Positions 30,301-36,759 of a stretch of 64,000 bases of DNA are shown piece by piece; position 1 is the first letter of the stretch, and each line of letters opens with the position of its first letter. The position numbers and the translations under genes are program-made. Source of the DNA: a virus. The notes below the pieces were generated by a model that made no database searches, was not told the DNA's origin, and saw only the letters and a list, made by a program, of their open reading frames with translations. Location: the IMG/VR virus record IMGVR_UViG_3300042731_002249, positions 1-64,000 of that record. One strand, written 5' to 3'.

Positions 30301-33204
30301 GCAGCTGCCGAAGCGTTAGCCGAGAACCGTGGGAAGCGCCACAAGGAACACATGGACAACGTGTTCGAGTTGTTGGTCGCCCATACGTCTGATCAGATGT
30401 TCCGTCACTACGAGGTGACGGCTGACAGGTTTACAGAAGACGATCTTGCTGGATTGTCTGAGCTGGAGAAGGAATACCTTCCGATCTTTCTCCCGCACAT
30501 GAAGAAGAGTCAGGGCAAGATCAAAGCGAAGAATCGACCACGCTCTGGACGCTGGCGTGTCTGGGACTGGCGCAAGCCTGACACTCGCAACACACCAGAG
30601 AACATCGATCTCAAATACAAGCAAGGTGAGCGCTGGTTCCGTGAGCGCGGCGTGACTGACACCAAGCAGGCACGAGCCAGCATGGACAAGGTGACCGAGG
30701 TCATCCTGAAAAAATCGGCTGAGTTCGACGCTCGTCAAAGACAGGTAGCAGAGTCTCGAAAGGACGTTGACAAAATTGCCCAAAAGGGGCGTGAGCATTT
30801 ATTCGAGGCTCACGAGATCAAGGCGATGGTTGCTCTGGGTGATAAGTTCCCGCACTTCGAGAGGGTGGCCAAAGACTATGCCGAATTCAACAAGAAGGTG
30901 CTGGACTTTGCTGAGGCATCGGGCTTAATCGATCCAGAGTCACGCAAGACATGGGAGAATGCTGATTACGTTCCGTTCTACCGCGTCGATGATGACCGGC
31001 TGGTTGGTTCAGGTATGTCACCGCAAGCTGGTATCTCGAACCAGCGTGCGCCAATCAAACGCTTGAAAGGTGGTGAGGCCAACGTCAACGACATCGTTGC
31101 CAACATCTTCATGAACACCACCAAGCTGATCGATGCTTCAGTCAAGAACAACGCGGCACTGGAAGCGATTGATGCGCTGCGTGGTTCTGGCATTATCCAG
31201 AATCAGCCCCTTCCATACGAACAAAAAGTCGTTCCGACTGCACAGATCAAAAAGATTCTTATCGACAGGGGGGTGATTGTTCCTGACGACGAAAAAGGCA
31301 TACACCTGAGTGACATCCCGCAGGGAGCATTGGATGGTTTCTCGAAGATGTTTGCGGTAACCGCGCCGTCAGGTCCGGGTGATATTGCTGTCATGCGCAA
31401 CGGCAAGCGTGAGTACTACCACACTGACGACATGCTGTTGTATCGGGCGATGACCAACATCAATCGCAAGCAGTTTGGTGAGTGGATCAACATGTTCCGC
31501 GCACCGAAGCGATTGCTGACTACGATGATCACGATTGATCCATCGTTCATGGTCGCCAACTTCATCCGCGACACAGGCTCAGCGTTTGTCATTGGCAGAG
31601 ACCAAGGGAACATTCCAGTGCTATCGGCGCTGAAGGGTTTCAACAAAGCGTTGTTTGAGAGCGAAGAGCTGCGCACTATGATGGCAGCAGGTGCTGCGTT
31701 CGAGAACGGATACGTCACTGGCGGTGATCCGCGTCAGGTGGAGCGCATCATCTCTGAGGCCGTAGATGCAACGATCCTGAATACGCCGAAGAAGCTGCTC
31801 AGGGCATGGATGCACATTGGCTCAGCGGTCGAGAACTCGAACCGTATTGCCATTTTCAATGCGGCACTGAAAGCTGGCAAATCGATTAAGCAGGCAGCGT
31901 TCGAGGCCAAAGACCTCATGGACTTTTCCATGGGCGGCGACTGGGCCGCTGTGCAGTTCCTGATCCAGACTGTGCCGTTTATGAACGCACGGTTGCAGGG
32001 CCTGTACCGACTTGGCCGTGGAGCGGTTGAGCATCCGGTTAGCTTTACTCTCAAGGGGATGCTGATTGGCATGGCTGGCATGGCCGTCTACTTGATGTTC
32101 AAGGATGACGAGCGCTACAAAGATTTGGAGCCATGGGATAGGCAGGCGTACTACCACTGGTGGATTGGCGATGTGCATTACCGCTTGCCGAAACCATTCG
32201 AGGTCGGCGCGATTTTCAACACGATCCCCGAAATCGCGATGGACTATTACAACTCGAAAGAGACGGACGCAGGCAAGGTGTTGTTGCGCGAGTTTGGCCA
32301 CATGCTTGGTGAGACGTTTAGCATGAACCCGATTCCGCAGACGGTCAGGCCGCTGGTTGAATCTGGCATCAATTACAGTTTCTTCAAGCAGTCACCGATT
32401 GTCAGCTATTACGAGCAACAGCGTCTGCCACCTGACCAGTATCGCTATCGAACCAGCCCGTTTTTCATTGAGGTTGGCAAGCGCCTGCCATCAGAGTTGG
32501 ACACCCTAAGCGGCAAGATCAGGTCACCGCTGCACTTACAAAACCTGTGGGCTGGGTACACCGGCACCATCGGTCGTTACATGTTGCAGGGCGCTGACTA
32601 TCTGGTGACCCGCTCCCTTGATTACCCGCTGCCGCCAGCCATGGAGACGCAGGATATTCCTGTTTACGGTCGGTTCGTTCGTGGTGATGATCCGCAGCGA
32701 GTGACCAAGTATCAGGGAGAGGTCTACAGGCTGCTTGAAAAGACTACAGCGATCCAAGGCTCACTCGCGTTTCATGAGAAGCAGGGCAACGTCGAGGAAT
32801 ACCTGAAGACTCACTCCGAATATGAGCCATACATTCGTGCCGCCGAACCACTGAAAGATGTTCGCGATCAAATCCGTGAAGTAAACACGGCTATCCAAAT
32901 GGTCTACCGGAACACGGAGATAAGCAGGGAAGAGAAGGACACGCAGATAGATCAGCTGGAAGAGGTCAAGAACACCCTGTTCAAGGAAGCATGGAAGCTG
33001 CGTCCGGGTGGTGAATACAATCCGCTGGATGCAGAGCCAGTATCGAAAAACCAGATCATCAACATGATCGAAAACTGGGGAACGGAAAGCGTTGCACAGC
33101 GCATCCAAGATAGCGCACCTGACACGGCGCGGCTGCTGAAGATCGTGGACGAAAACTTGAATGCGAAACAGTTGGCCTCGCTGGCCAGAGTAGGAGAAGA
33201 ATAA
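21361..33204 (+). CDS. Giant polyvalent virion protein with GGDEF, zinc peptidase and LPD38-like regions
   Basis: 3947 residues (about 440 kDa), GTG start. Regions in order: charged N-terminus; hydrophobic Ala/Gly patch near 440-490; GGDEF (diguanylate cyclase) domain 895-1045 with DPLTEVQNRRAF, metal-binding DID (941-943) and MGGDEF (979-984); metallopeptidase region about 1240-1400 with HEMIGH (H1317, E1318, H1322) and GEEMVAY as probable third-ligand helix; an ELQSDW motif near 1835; long helical regions; LPD38-like C-terminal region about 3370-3640 (FIRDTGSAF, PFMNARLQGL) with a hydrophobic stretch near 3566. This is the pattern of phage polyvalent proteins (Iyer, Aravind and colleagues, 2017), thought to be packaged and sent into the cell with the DNA to act as multi-enzyme effectors. 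It is the largest gene of the window. Confidence 0.85.
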   Translation: MADYTREQLEDAIERARADNNPSAVAELEDMLSKQQGALPADYVPGKKTAEIEAQSDPIGPALMGPPAPTEQQLDQSLDARQSRALAEQKVDYRDPEQYAAAGKRQQQRERELAQSQYEADMELARDPANRPNRAQMNEFIKDNTNTRYGASMVNSMRQQMIVDPKTGKVRWTAMDPEMMDRIDDAGKTTFGAIGQLAYGSTRGVGAALENKEAEIASRNAFQSFLLTSEKGLPKSEQERILAGLAERYGEDHRFVKNPGEAPANEVMKLLQQNPDYEQELDRIKGDEWWAERKEFAKRLGNRASALIPGMPLNIFGADETMGALTGRGAFEGIEYDEGEVAPAYPGASMDLREWKAEAERSPSIYEHVVLPLVTRQSGKTPGQVASEGADNLRKAFTTEEQEAERKMPLLNPDKEIEGLKTFFELDTYTNPESKIANPESLFFMFLENLPEMAGSMLLTRGAGAAAARRAAGESYGMSATAMNAAREKAAQNAGMLVGGASEGLLVATHLEKETRDILAQIPEETWQKHPLYQAYLEADMTPEAAKQLMIQDAASKAATTAQVITMLTGAPMNRFAAKSAAGRLIQESPAARRTVGMVGEPVTEAGQEVMELLQTEAAVRPIDPDNPIFKDPNRYWETGLSAFIVSTPMGAYAALEPSQPEGIPKEHVDAARGAVNFKKATNERFIFEAKITDPEYVANTSPNQRLQDLSKLESLQRAEAQAILDAEPAMRTFLEGQGTKTAETELKMLNRLVMRANAMKNDIAVAESRRTTAAEIQDAERQVLTDRAELQRKVNENIIKLEDIERMTGAIETVQDLGAISAEQEAELAREGYARRTKEGNLVITPKGRRATKELNRQARGLRSRIEGGYTGPERRADMVRREAIDAGGPQQREQLLYSDPLTEVQNRRAFNERQENIDVKGDQEPAQIENAMPAVASVDIDSLKWVNDNMTHAAGDRLITAVSDALSEQQGVEVYRMGGDEFAVAGASQEALETALQAAAQKLSETPIVAGNDEVTPQITWGKGETYAEADAEAIAMKGDRIRRGVTADRTGKPATYKVRSQGGLFQMDTDRELPGSWNRIRNSVKKGDIVEILTPDGATFGLVRAQTRNRGRPRIYVSVQGKIFKFNPDKNHLIVDKFTTPSDLAWISGDAEYAQPGRETFPQTLSDVRIGHIGDATGSWYADLDKDLDYTVPDPWWDMEPGWSDQGFDKKVFGVKPLPVASDEQMEEANTVAAELTQDYNNLPPIHIVQSWEQLEADAPDIVAQIRAEGGSPTGVRGYMDHLGHTGIYIIVPNIRAIAGAQNFKQSLVETVMHEMIGHYGVRGFFGDEIELREWMHQTVDMFPQLARHFSGRLGLNIADPADKQLLGEEMVAYVAGEVYAGKIADLTPKQKSFWQRFVAWVKEFIRRKGWDKYAPLRKVTRENINDTKVEFWNDERIAELVSRAQDFVRNGNAFEWRAINGSSILYMRDGDIFQSGVVTAIMTGTKKLSRNERNQLKGKYGGDIQNVPKETALFPDEASPNAYKQAIIEAKKQGYVTDRDLELSGLSESSDFFLLQDGTYGTLETYVAQMNGGNLPERWYANYLPKNLVQELDDINAAMEKNYIAGPLMHQGYEGGYDGEERVYQFPDRPVTNKTSADLMRTRISEIMAMKIDPKKARLSKELLLAHMTSQNVFRVYVEQQGGNPRITQDQAIQRALGQEAYQEIINGERNLTDDEKEMVNAEKKAAQQRGPWIGYDEEQDRWLDWNGYREGYSEWAPQGSRYTRDYRIALIKTAGRGGEMGMGNHSHFDKNLVHIRTGEAELLDPDQMDMSSEMTWPNPDKRGKLLSLIELQSDWLQALRKGFTSGNEKDQAQQKIRDNRNTLQMVGNQMGLNIGEDFYEKAVEIVTPLANLPSNVRGDARGQLFNDLNERTKTMFGAEWFDDRITDDNRQSAWRAFIQDKLNEAAQPLIKARDELQIWIDNLPKMDQLAGGVDARAFEALDAVAARRMGNVLRGELNQIIDQMTNNMAYAQSQTEFVEQANYLKGMISQRMKTLASGSEYADGLRLPMTQYLIKPMLDQLYETMGLNTAKVAEYMSALTLREQATVRIPAQTLKDLLTSMQSQMDLTALVEEMVNGARISRHSDIPPGRLLMQPVRAGDKFVDVKVTGNKADVAKAKDLVPKLIDTWISNHAADKLKVNHRVRRGADDWLRDPDEYTYRDLVDELALEEGDIEEGDSLTSDYGVTTFYQFEENELPEIESELLNDAFDNISEEEWNSLDDDHPGVGRGGDTYRSELIVDEDGDVDNDQAERNLSSAREDYRVNVLLDDEDLRMQAYDQIRELWYERGPTAVISGSLPVQWDEDGEPTDYVSVMILAKEPGDAYDIIIDGEEMDYNYSLDDSKGGLSRQIYNYYDNENIKPPPGSLMGPELLERPPTANIPEPNWEIVKGNIMENLSMMSDKPVEMSKLFEEMVTLEKKSGVYQDSPLSKDELWRPIALKYLIADAVRRGLGGVMWNNGLSSSSRGGWTMDIRPSERITWSKEKVEIRGEEKEVYLIHQPDFSSPLVVDPNRMAPVVGYNVATMIRKQEQGKLEMPEVKRRDADEEVADPRDNYIRAGTPSGHIAVYRRSDNEFLGFAEDEDAATSRIYEDLRNYGREFIPDRPTDPTAIEQVEAMGEVISRGTITQEMVGAPIYVAGRGNVRGYSHTLAQPRAVSARQSYEDITVRLFNKELKKYGTYIQETYVKANDLRKAKAEGQPIAPNLEREEKIKEEHGRLFVAETSGPVHHWIIMSEKKGPIVNDVFDNRSYAEDRLASWIEDNYGTDAAGVRVMYFPITEQMREEFSGPVAPFHYDPNEDPVLKDVAKKIGPANRMPLTERAKQFRMGIGAEMRQGMVDKFYGLKRALREAGVDDGAYISARLTTSLDSMMKAVLFYGHPTWKDGIMQTEGRGLMDVLTPILNDPDTWGMYMAGKRAKGLLLEGYDNLTPEQQANIDAAAEALAENRGKRHKEHMDNVFELLVAHTSDQMFRHYEVTADRFTEDDLAGLSELEKEYLPIFLPHMKKSQGKIKAKNRPRSGRWRVWDWRKPDTRNTPENIDLKYKQGERWFRERGVTDTKQARASMDKVTEVILKKSAEFDARQRQVAESRKDVDKIAQKGREHLFEAHEIKAMVALGDKFPHFERVAKDYAEFNKKVLDFAEASGLIDPESRKTWENADYVPFYRVDDDRLVGSGMSPQAGISNQRAPIKRLKGGEANVNDIVANIFMNTTKLIDASVKNNAALEAIDALRGSGIIQNQPLPYEQKVVPTAQIKKILIDRGVIVPDDEKGIHLSDIPQGALDGFSKMFAVTAPSGPGDIAVMRNGKREYYHTDDMLLYRAMTNINRKQFGEWINMFRAPKRLLTTMITIDPSFMVANFIRDTGSAFVIGRDQGNIPVLSALKGFNKALFESEELRTMMAAGAAFENGYVTGGDPRQVERIISEAVDATILNTPKKLLRAWMHIGSAVENSNRIAIFNAALKAGKSIKQAAFEAKDLMDFSMGGDWAAVQFLIQTVPFMNARLQGLYRLGRGAVEHPVSFTLKGMLIGMAGMAVYLMFKDDERYKDLEPWDRQAYYHWWIGDVHYRLPKPFEVGAIFNTIPEIAMDYYNSKETDAGKVLLREFGHMLGETFSMNPIPQTVRPLVESGINYSFFKQSPIVSYYEQQRLPPDQYRYRTSPFFIEVGKRLPSELDTLSGKIRSPLHLQNLWAGYTGTIGRYMLQGADYLVTRSLDYPLPPAMETQDIPVYGRFVRGDDPQRVTKYQGEVYRLLEKTTAIQGSLAFHEKQGNVEEYLKTHSEYEPYIRAAEPLKDVRDQIREVNTAIQMVYRNTEISREEKDTQIDQLEEVKNTLFKEAWKLRPGGEYNPLDAEPVSKNQIINMIENWGTESVAQRIQDSAPDTARLLKIVDENLNAKQLASLARVGEE

Positions 33205-33635
33205 TGCCAAGGTTCGGAACAAGATCGCTGCGTGAGCTGAGTACCTGCTGCCCTGAGATCGTGGAGACCCTGAACGAGGTGATCAAGGAATACGACATCA
33301 CCGTACTGGAGGGCAGGCGTTCGTGGGAGCGGCAGCGTGAACTGTTGAATCAGGAACCACCTGCAACCAAGGTCGGGCCGGGTGAGTCAAAGCATAATCC
33401 ACCGACCGAGGGTGACACCACGTGGCTGTCCAATGCCGTCGATGTAGCGCCGCACCCGATTGACTGGGATGATGCGAAGCGCTTCATCTACATGGCAGGC
33501 ATTATCATTGGCACCGGCAGGGCGCTGGGCCACAATTTCCGCTGGGGCGGCAACTGGGACGAAGATCAGGTCATCCTCGATGATCAGAACTTCGATGACC
33601 TTCCACACTTTGAGTATCTGGGGCCAATCGAATGA
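33204..33635 (+). CDS. Endolysin, M15-family peptidase
   Basis: 143 residues, start overlapping the giant gene stop (TAATG). The zinc ligands of the M15 (VanY/L-Ala-D-Glu peptidase) family are visible: SKHNPP (first His), NAVDVAPHP (Asp) and DLPHFEYLG (final His). It would cut the stem peptide of peptidoglycan at lysis, like T5 endolysin. No signal peptide or wall-binding domain, as usual in Gram-negative phages, so it needs a holin, which follows next. Confidence 0.85.
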   Translation: MPRFGTRSLRELSTCCPEIVETLNEVIKEYDITVLEGRRSWERQRELLNQEPPATKVGPGESKHNPPTEGDTTWLSNAVDVAPHPIDWDDAKRFIYMAGIIIGTGRALGHNFRWGGNWDEDQVILDDQNFDDLPHFEYLGPIE

Positions 33636-33832
33636 ACAAAGTAACGCAGACAGCCGGGAAGCTGGTGCCCGGAACCAATCAGGTAAAAATCAACCCCATT
33701 GTGACAATGGTGATGACGGTCATCGCGTGGGGTGTTACCACGTACACGGAGGTCAGCCCGACTCCTGAAGTCTGGGTAGCGCTGTCAGGCATTATCTCTT
33801 ACGGTCTTCAGTACTGGCACGGTCCAAGGTAA
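33632..33832 (+). CDS. Probable holin
   Basis: 66 residues, ATGA overlap with the endolysin gene. Two membrane-length segments: IVTMVMTVIAWGVTTY (about 24-39) and VWVALSGIISYGLQYW (about 48-63), with a charged N-terminus and short basic end. The size, two helices and position between endolysin and spanin genes fit a holin that opens the inner membrane. Confidence 0.7.
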   Translation: MNKVTQTAGKLVPGTNQVKINPIVTMVMTVIAWGVTTYTEVSPTPEVWVALSGIISYGLQYWHGPR

Positions 33833-34101
33833 TGACAGAAAACATGGTCATGTTCTTAGTGGCCCAAGGTCTGGTTATTCTTGCTGGTGTCCTTGGTTCA
33901 CATATCAGCACCCGAACTCAGATTGCTGAGTTGCGGGGAATGCTGACGCAGAGCCTGATACAGGTCGAGGGCCTGAAGACTGATCATGCCAATCTTGGTG
34001 AGAAGGTGGACGGTATCAGCCGCCACGTCGCTCACATAGAAGGCATGGAAGAAGCACGAGGGCGATTTTGCCGAGCGATAAGGAAGCAGCAAGAGGGCTG
34101 A
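33832..34101 (+). CDS. Membrane-anchored coiled-coil protein of the lysis cassette
   Basis: 89 residues. An N-terminal hydrophobic helix (MVMFLVAQGLVILAGVLG) is followed by a coiled coil with regular Leu/Ile/Val (IAELRGMLTQSLIQVEGLKT) and a basic tail. Starts at TAATG. It could be an antiholin or second holin, or a membrane adaptor for lysis. True Rz-type spanin follows further on, so this is a separate component. Confidence 0.55.
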   Translation: MTENMVMFLVAQGLVILAGVLGSHISTRTQIAELRGMLTQSLIQVEGLKTDHANLGEKVDGISRHVAHIEGMEEARGRFCRAIRKQQEG

Positions 34102-34499
34102 TGATGAAAAGAGCGATACAGGCAGCTGTGATGTTGGTGCTACTTGGTAGCCTGACTATCCAAGCCGATCCGTTTAAGGAGTGGAACTGGACCGGGCCAA
34201 CGGAATACGAAAATGGCACCCTGATTCCAGCTGAAGACGACCTTAGCTTTAACCTGTACTGCGGCACGACCGAGGGTGGTCCGTATGACCAGTACAGCGC
34301 ATTGCTTACCGAGCCGCCGCCTGACGTTCAGGACATGGGGCCTTTGGTGATGAACACACCCGGCACGTACTACTGCGTATCGACTGCAACCTCGTCGTTG
34401 TGGAACTCTGAGAGCGCTTACTCCAATGAAGTGGCTTTCACTGTGCTTCCGTCCGATCTGGGTCTAAGGCCGAAGCCACCTGTGTTGTCACTCCAGTAA
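34101..34499 (+). CDS. Secreted fibronectin type III-like protein
   Basis: 132 residues with a clear signal peptide (MMKRAIQAAVMLVLLGSLTIQA, cleavage near residue 23). The mature part has the pattern of a single Fn3-like beta-sandwich (DDLSFNLYCGTTEGGPY, GTYYCVSTAT, SNEVAFTV). Two ATG starts in a row are possible; both follow AAGAGG. Lying inside the lysis cassette, it is exported to the periplasm or surface. It may help lysis or bind a surface partner; the role is unknown. Confidence 0.6.
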   Translation: MMKRAIQAAVMLVLLGSLTIQADPFKEWNWTGPTEYENGTLIPAEDDLSFNLYCGTTEGGPYDQYSALLTEPPPDVQDMGPLVMNTPGTYYCVSTATSSLWNSESAYSNEVAFTVLPSDLGLRPKPPVLSLQ

Positions 34500-34515
34500 A
34501 ACCCAAAGGATCAGG

Positions 34516-34971
34516 ATGCTCAGCATGGTAAGCGGAAAAGTAATAGGGTGTGCAGTGGTCGGCGTGATACTTGTCGTCCTTGGCTGGCAGCTCAAGGCTG
34601 CGCTTCAGAAGGTCGGTGAGCTGGAGGCCAAGCTGGAGCAGCAAGCCAGAGAGACCGAAGAGTGCGTTACCGCAAACGGGACCAACCAGACCACAATCAC
34701 TGATCTGGAGTCACAGATCGCAACCATGGTCGAAGAGCGCCGCGCCGATGCAGAGCGCCGCGAGCAGGTGCTGACCGAGCGAGAGAGAGAACTCGAAGAA
34801 GCTCGTGCCCGTGCCGACAGACTGGAGAGAGAACGCGAAAATGAGATCGCAAGCAACGACGACTGCGCTGCGCTTATGCAGCTTGACCTTGATTCTTTTT
34901 GCCCTGCCACTGCTCACCAGCTGCGCCAGCGAACCATCGGTGCAAGTGGTGACGGAGACGCGAACCATTGA
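34516..34971 (+). CDS. Rz: Inner-membrane spanin (Rz-like)
   Basis: 151 residues: N-terminal membrane anchor (IGCAVVGVILVVLGWQL, about 9-25) followed by a long coiled coil of charged heptads (VGELEAKLEQQARETEE, TERERELEEARARADR). This is the layout of Rz i-spanins, which link the inner membrane to an outer-membrane lipoprotein and fuse the two membranes at the end of lysis. The partner Rz1 gene starts inside its 3' end, which supports the call. Confidence 0.78.
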   Translation: MLSMVSGKVIGCAVVGVILVVLGWQLKAALQKVGELEAKLEQQARETEECVTANGTNQTTITDLESQIATMVEERRADAERREQVLTERERELEEARARADRLERERENEIASNDDCAALMQLDLDSFCPATAHQLRQRTIGASGDGDANH

Positions 34972-35185
34972 GGTCCCGGTAGAGGTGGTCAAGCCTCTAC
35001 CGGAAACCCTGACCAGACCGCTCAACTATCCTGAGAGCGTAGTGTTTGGCGTTGACGGTGCGATCACGGTCAACGAGCTGCTGAACATGGTGTTTGATCT
35101 GCTGGATACCGTGGACACGGCGAACGCCGACCGGGCAAAGGCTGAAGCGCTTACGCAGCCTTCCGGGGAACCTGTTCCTCAGTGA
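34841..35185 (+). CDS. Rz1: Outer-membrane lipoprotein spanin (Rz1-like)
   Basis: 114 residues from ATG 34841, in another frame and overlapping the Rz gene by 131 bases. The signal sequence ends with the lipobox LLTSC, so Cys is lipidated after SPase II cleavage and the protein goes to the outer membrane. A proline/valine-rich stretch (VPVEVVKPLPETLTRP) follows, typical of Rz1 proteins. With Rz it spans the periplasm. The overlapping arrangement is the classic Rz/Rz1 type, with an extended C-terminus. Confidence 0.78.
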   Translation: MRSQATTTALRLCSLTLILFALPLLTSCASEPSVQVVTETRTIEVPVEVVKPLPETLTRPLNYPESVVFGVDGAITVNELLNMVFDLLDTVDTANADRAKAEALTQPSGEPVPQ

Positions 35186-35237
35186 AGCTGATTTGAGGCT
35201 TGCCGTGCGTGGCGCACTGAACTCGCGGCAGGTGGTT

Positions 35238-35255
35238 ACGTTCCACGTGGAACGT
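35238..35255. promoter_or_regulatory. parS-like palindrome
   Basis: A perfect 18-base palindrome with core GTTCCACGTGGAAC. This 14-base core equals the chromosomal parS core recognised by ParB proteins in pseudomonads and relatives. It lies in the non-coding space (35186-35373) between converging transcription units. No ParA or ParB gene is seen in the window. A chance hit or a different operator is possible, but the match to the known core is complete. Confidence 0.6.
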
Positions 35256-35322
35256 CCGCACGCAGCCGCACTCGTAGGCGACGTGGACAACCTTCTCAAG
35301 TAGCGTCAAAACTTTAGCATTG

Positions 35323-35363
35323 AGCGTGTTCATATTCACACCTTGTGTGAATATCTTCACGCT
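35323..35363. repeat. Nested palindrome between convergent units
   Basis: ATATTCACAC pairs with GTGTGAATAT around a 3-base loop (35332-35354), and outer arms AGCGTG (35323-35328) and CACGCT (35358-35363) pair across small symmetric bulges. No T-run follows on either strand, so it is a poor intrinsic terminator. An operator or cruciform at the junction of the rightward structural and leftward early transcripts is more likely. Confidence 0.65.
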
Positions 35364-35373
35364 GTCAAGTAAA

Positions 35374-35592
35374 TCAGCCTATCGGCAAATCGTCGTCATG
35401 CGTCCTGAGAAGCCGCAGGAGCGCGACTTTCTCTTCGAGTACCGCCAGCTGCTCCTTGGCCAGATACTCCAGCAGGCGATCATACGCTTCGACCTGCGGC
35501 CATCCTTCGGGGGTCCGCTCCTTGATCCTGATGACCTCGCCGCCGATCAGGTTGCTCAGGTGGGTGTAGTCAGCCACTTGCGTGTTCCTCAT
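35374..35592 (-). CDS. Small protein of unknown function
   Basis: 72 residues, last gene of the leftward operon, overlapping the upstream gene by 23 bases. Two helices are suggested by VEAYDRLLEYLAKEQLAVLEEKVALLRLL, written here only to note heptad-like spacing of Leu across residues 34-62. No known family. The stop lies about 10 bases beyond the nested palindrome, so transcription may end there. Confidence 0.5.
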   Translation of the reverse strand: MRNTQVADYTHLSNLIGGEVIRIKERTPEGWPQVEAYDRLLEYLAKEQLAVLEEKVALLRLLRTHDDDLPIG

Positions 35593-36592
35593 GAGTAATC
35601 AATTCAATGTCGCGCCTGACCACGCCAAGGCTTTCGTCACCTCGCCAGTGGGGTTTGACCCATACTTTCTTGCCCGACTTCTTGTAATGCCGATAGAAGC
35701 CACGGACTTGGTGCAGCCGCTTGTGCGGCTGGAATATCGAGCGGCCAGTTTGCGACGGCTCAGGGGCATCCACTTCGAGCTGAATAATCGTATGCTCGAA
35801 CTGCGGATGCTGGTGACGCTTGCGCAGGCGCTTGGGCCGATACGACATCGGTGGCCGACCACCCGCTATGGTCTTGTGGCGCAGCACCGACTGAAGCTGA
35901 AACTGCTCCAACCAGATCAGAATGAAGGCACGGAAAATGTTGATGGCATCCTGCCCCTTCTTCGTTACTACTACGCCGGGTGTCGTTGCTGTGACAAAGC
36001 CCGTGTCTTCCCAGACCTTGCCCTTTTGGAAGTGAAGTTCGACAGGGACATACGACAGCCGTTGCTCCGAATGCACTTGACCATCTGCCATCAGCTCTAC
36101 GCCGCGAGTCCTGTGCAGGCACAGGTTGGCGCATATCCATGGCTCGTCGCCATCTACGTCCAGCTCAGGGTAGCGCTCACCGGTCTTGGTGGTCGTCTCC
36201 TGTAGCGAGATCAGGTAAGTGTCATCGCCCCACTCCACCATCAACGTACACCACTCGTGTGGCAAATTGATTGGCGTGGTCTTACGGATGTAGCGCAGCT
36301 CGTCTTCGTAATGGTGAACCAGACCAGCGAATGTTTCAGCATCGACCTTGTACTTCACAGATGAGCGAACGCATCGCGCCAGCCACGCATCGACTGGCAG
36401 CGCGTCGTTCATCATGAGGGTGAAGTCAGCATCATCCTTGACCTTGAACAGGGTATCGTTCAGGGCCATGTGCTTCGGCTTGCCGGTCATTTTCTTGTCC
36501 AGCACTAAAGCCTCGGCGTATTCCAGCCACTCCAGCCATTCATGAAAAGCAGGGCCGAGATGGCCCTGCTTCTGTTGCTGTCGTTTCCTCAT
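35570..36592 (-). CDS. Phage protein of unknown function
   Basis: 340 residues. N-terminus is basic and glutamine-rich, the middle mixed alpha/beta (INLPHEWCTLMVEWGDDTYL), and the C-terminal 90 residues are strongly basic with aromatic and His-rich stretches (GFYRHYKKSGKKVWVKPHWR) suggesting nucleic acid binding. Similar basic ends are seen in uncharacterised proteins of marine phages. Start overlaps the preceding small gene by ATGA. No catalytic motif recognised. Confidence 0.55.
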   Translation of the reverse strand: MRKRQQQKQGHLGPAFHEWLEWLEYAEALVLDKKMTGKPKHMALNDTLFKVKDDADFTLMMNDALPVDAWLARCVRSSVKYKVDAETFAGLVHHYEDELRYIRKTTPINLPHEWCTLMVEWGDDTYLISLQETTTKTGERYPELDVDGDEPWICANLCLHRTRGVELMADGQVHSEQRLSYVPVELHFQKGKVWEDTGFVTATTPGVVVTKKGQDAINIFRAFILIWLEQFQLQSVLRHKTIAGGRPPMSYRPKRLRKRHQHPQFEHTIIQLEVDAPEPSQTGRSIFQPHKRLHQVRGFYRHYKKSGKKVWVKPHWRGDESLGVVRRDIELITHEEHASG

Positions 36593-36759
36593 GACTTCGC
36601 TCCTATTCGTCGTTGCAGAGCCTCTCGGTCTGCGATGGCTTTGCGAATGTCATCCCGGCACGTGGACAAAATGCCCAGTGCTTCGTGCAGCCTGTCGTCG
36701 TTGATCTTTTCGATCACAATGTTCAGGTTGCTGATGGCTATCTGCTTGTTCGTTTTCAT
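36589..36759 (-). CDS. Small helical protein
   Basis: 56 residues from ATG at 36759, reading to TGA at 36589. Both ends are coupled by ATGA overlaps with its neighbours, which strongly supports a real gene. The sequence is helical with one Cys (ALGILSTCRDDIRKAIADRE). It may be a small partner of either neighbour; no function is recognised. Confidence 0.6.
   Translation of the reverse strand: MKTNKQIAISNLNIVIEKINDDRLHEALGILSTCRDDIRKAIADREALQRRIGAKS

Noticed and set aside
35582-36205. 207-residue plus-strand frame
   Set aside because: Opposite a longer coupled minus-strand gene with overlapping starts on both sides.
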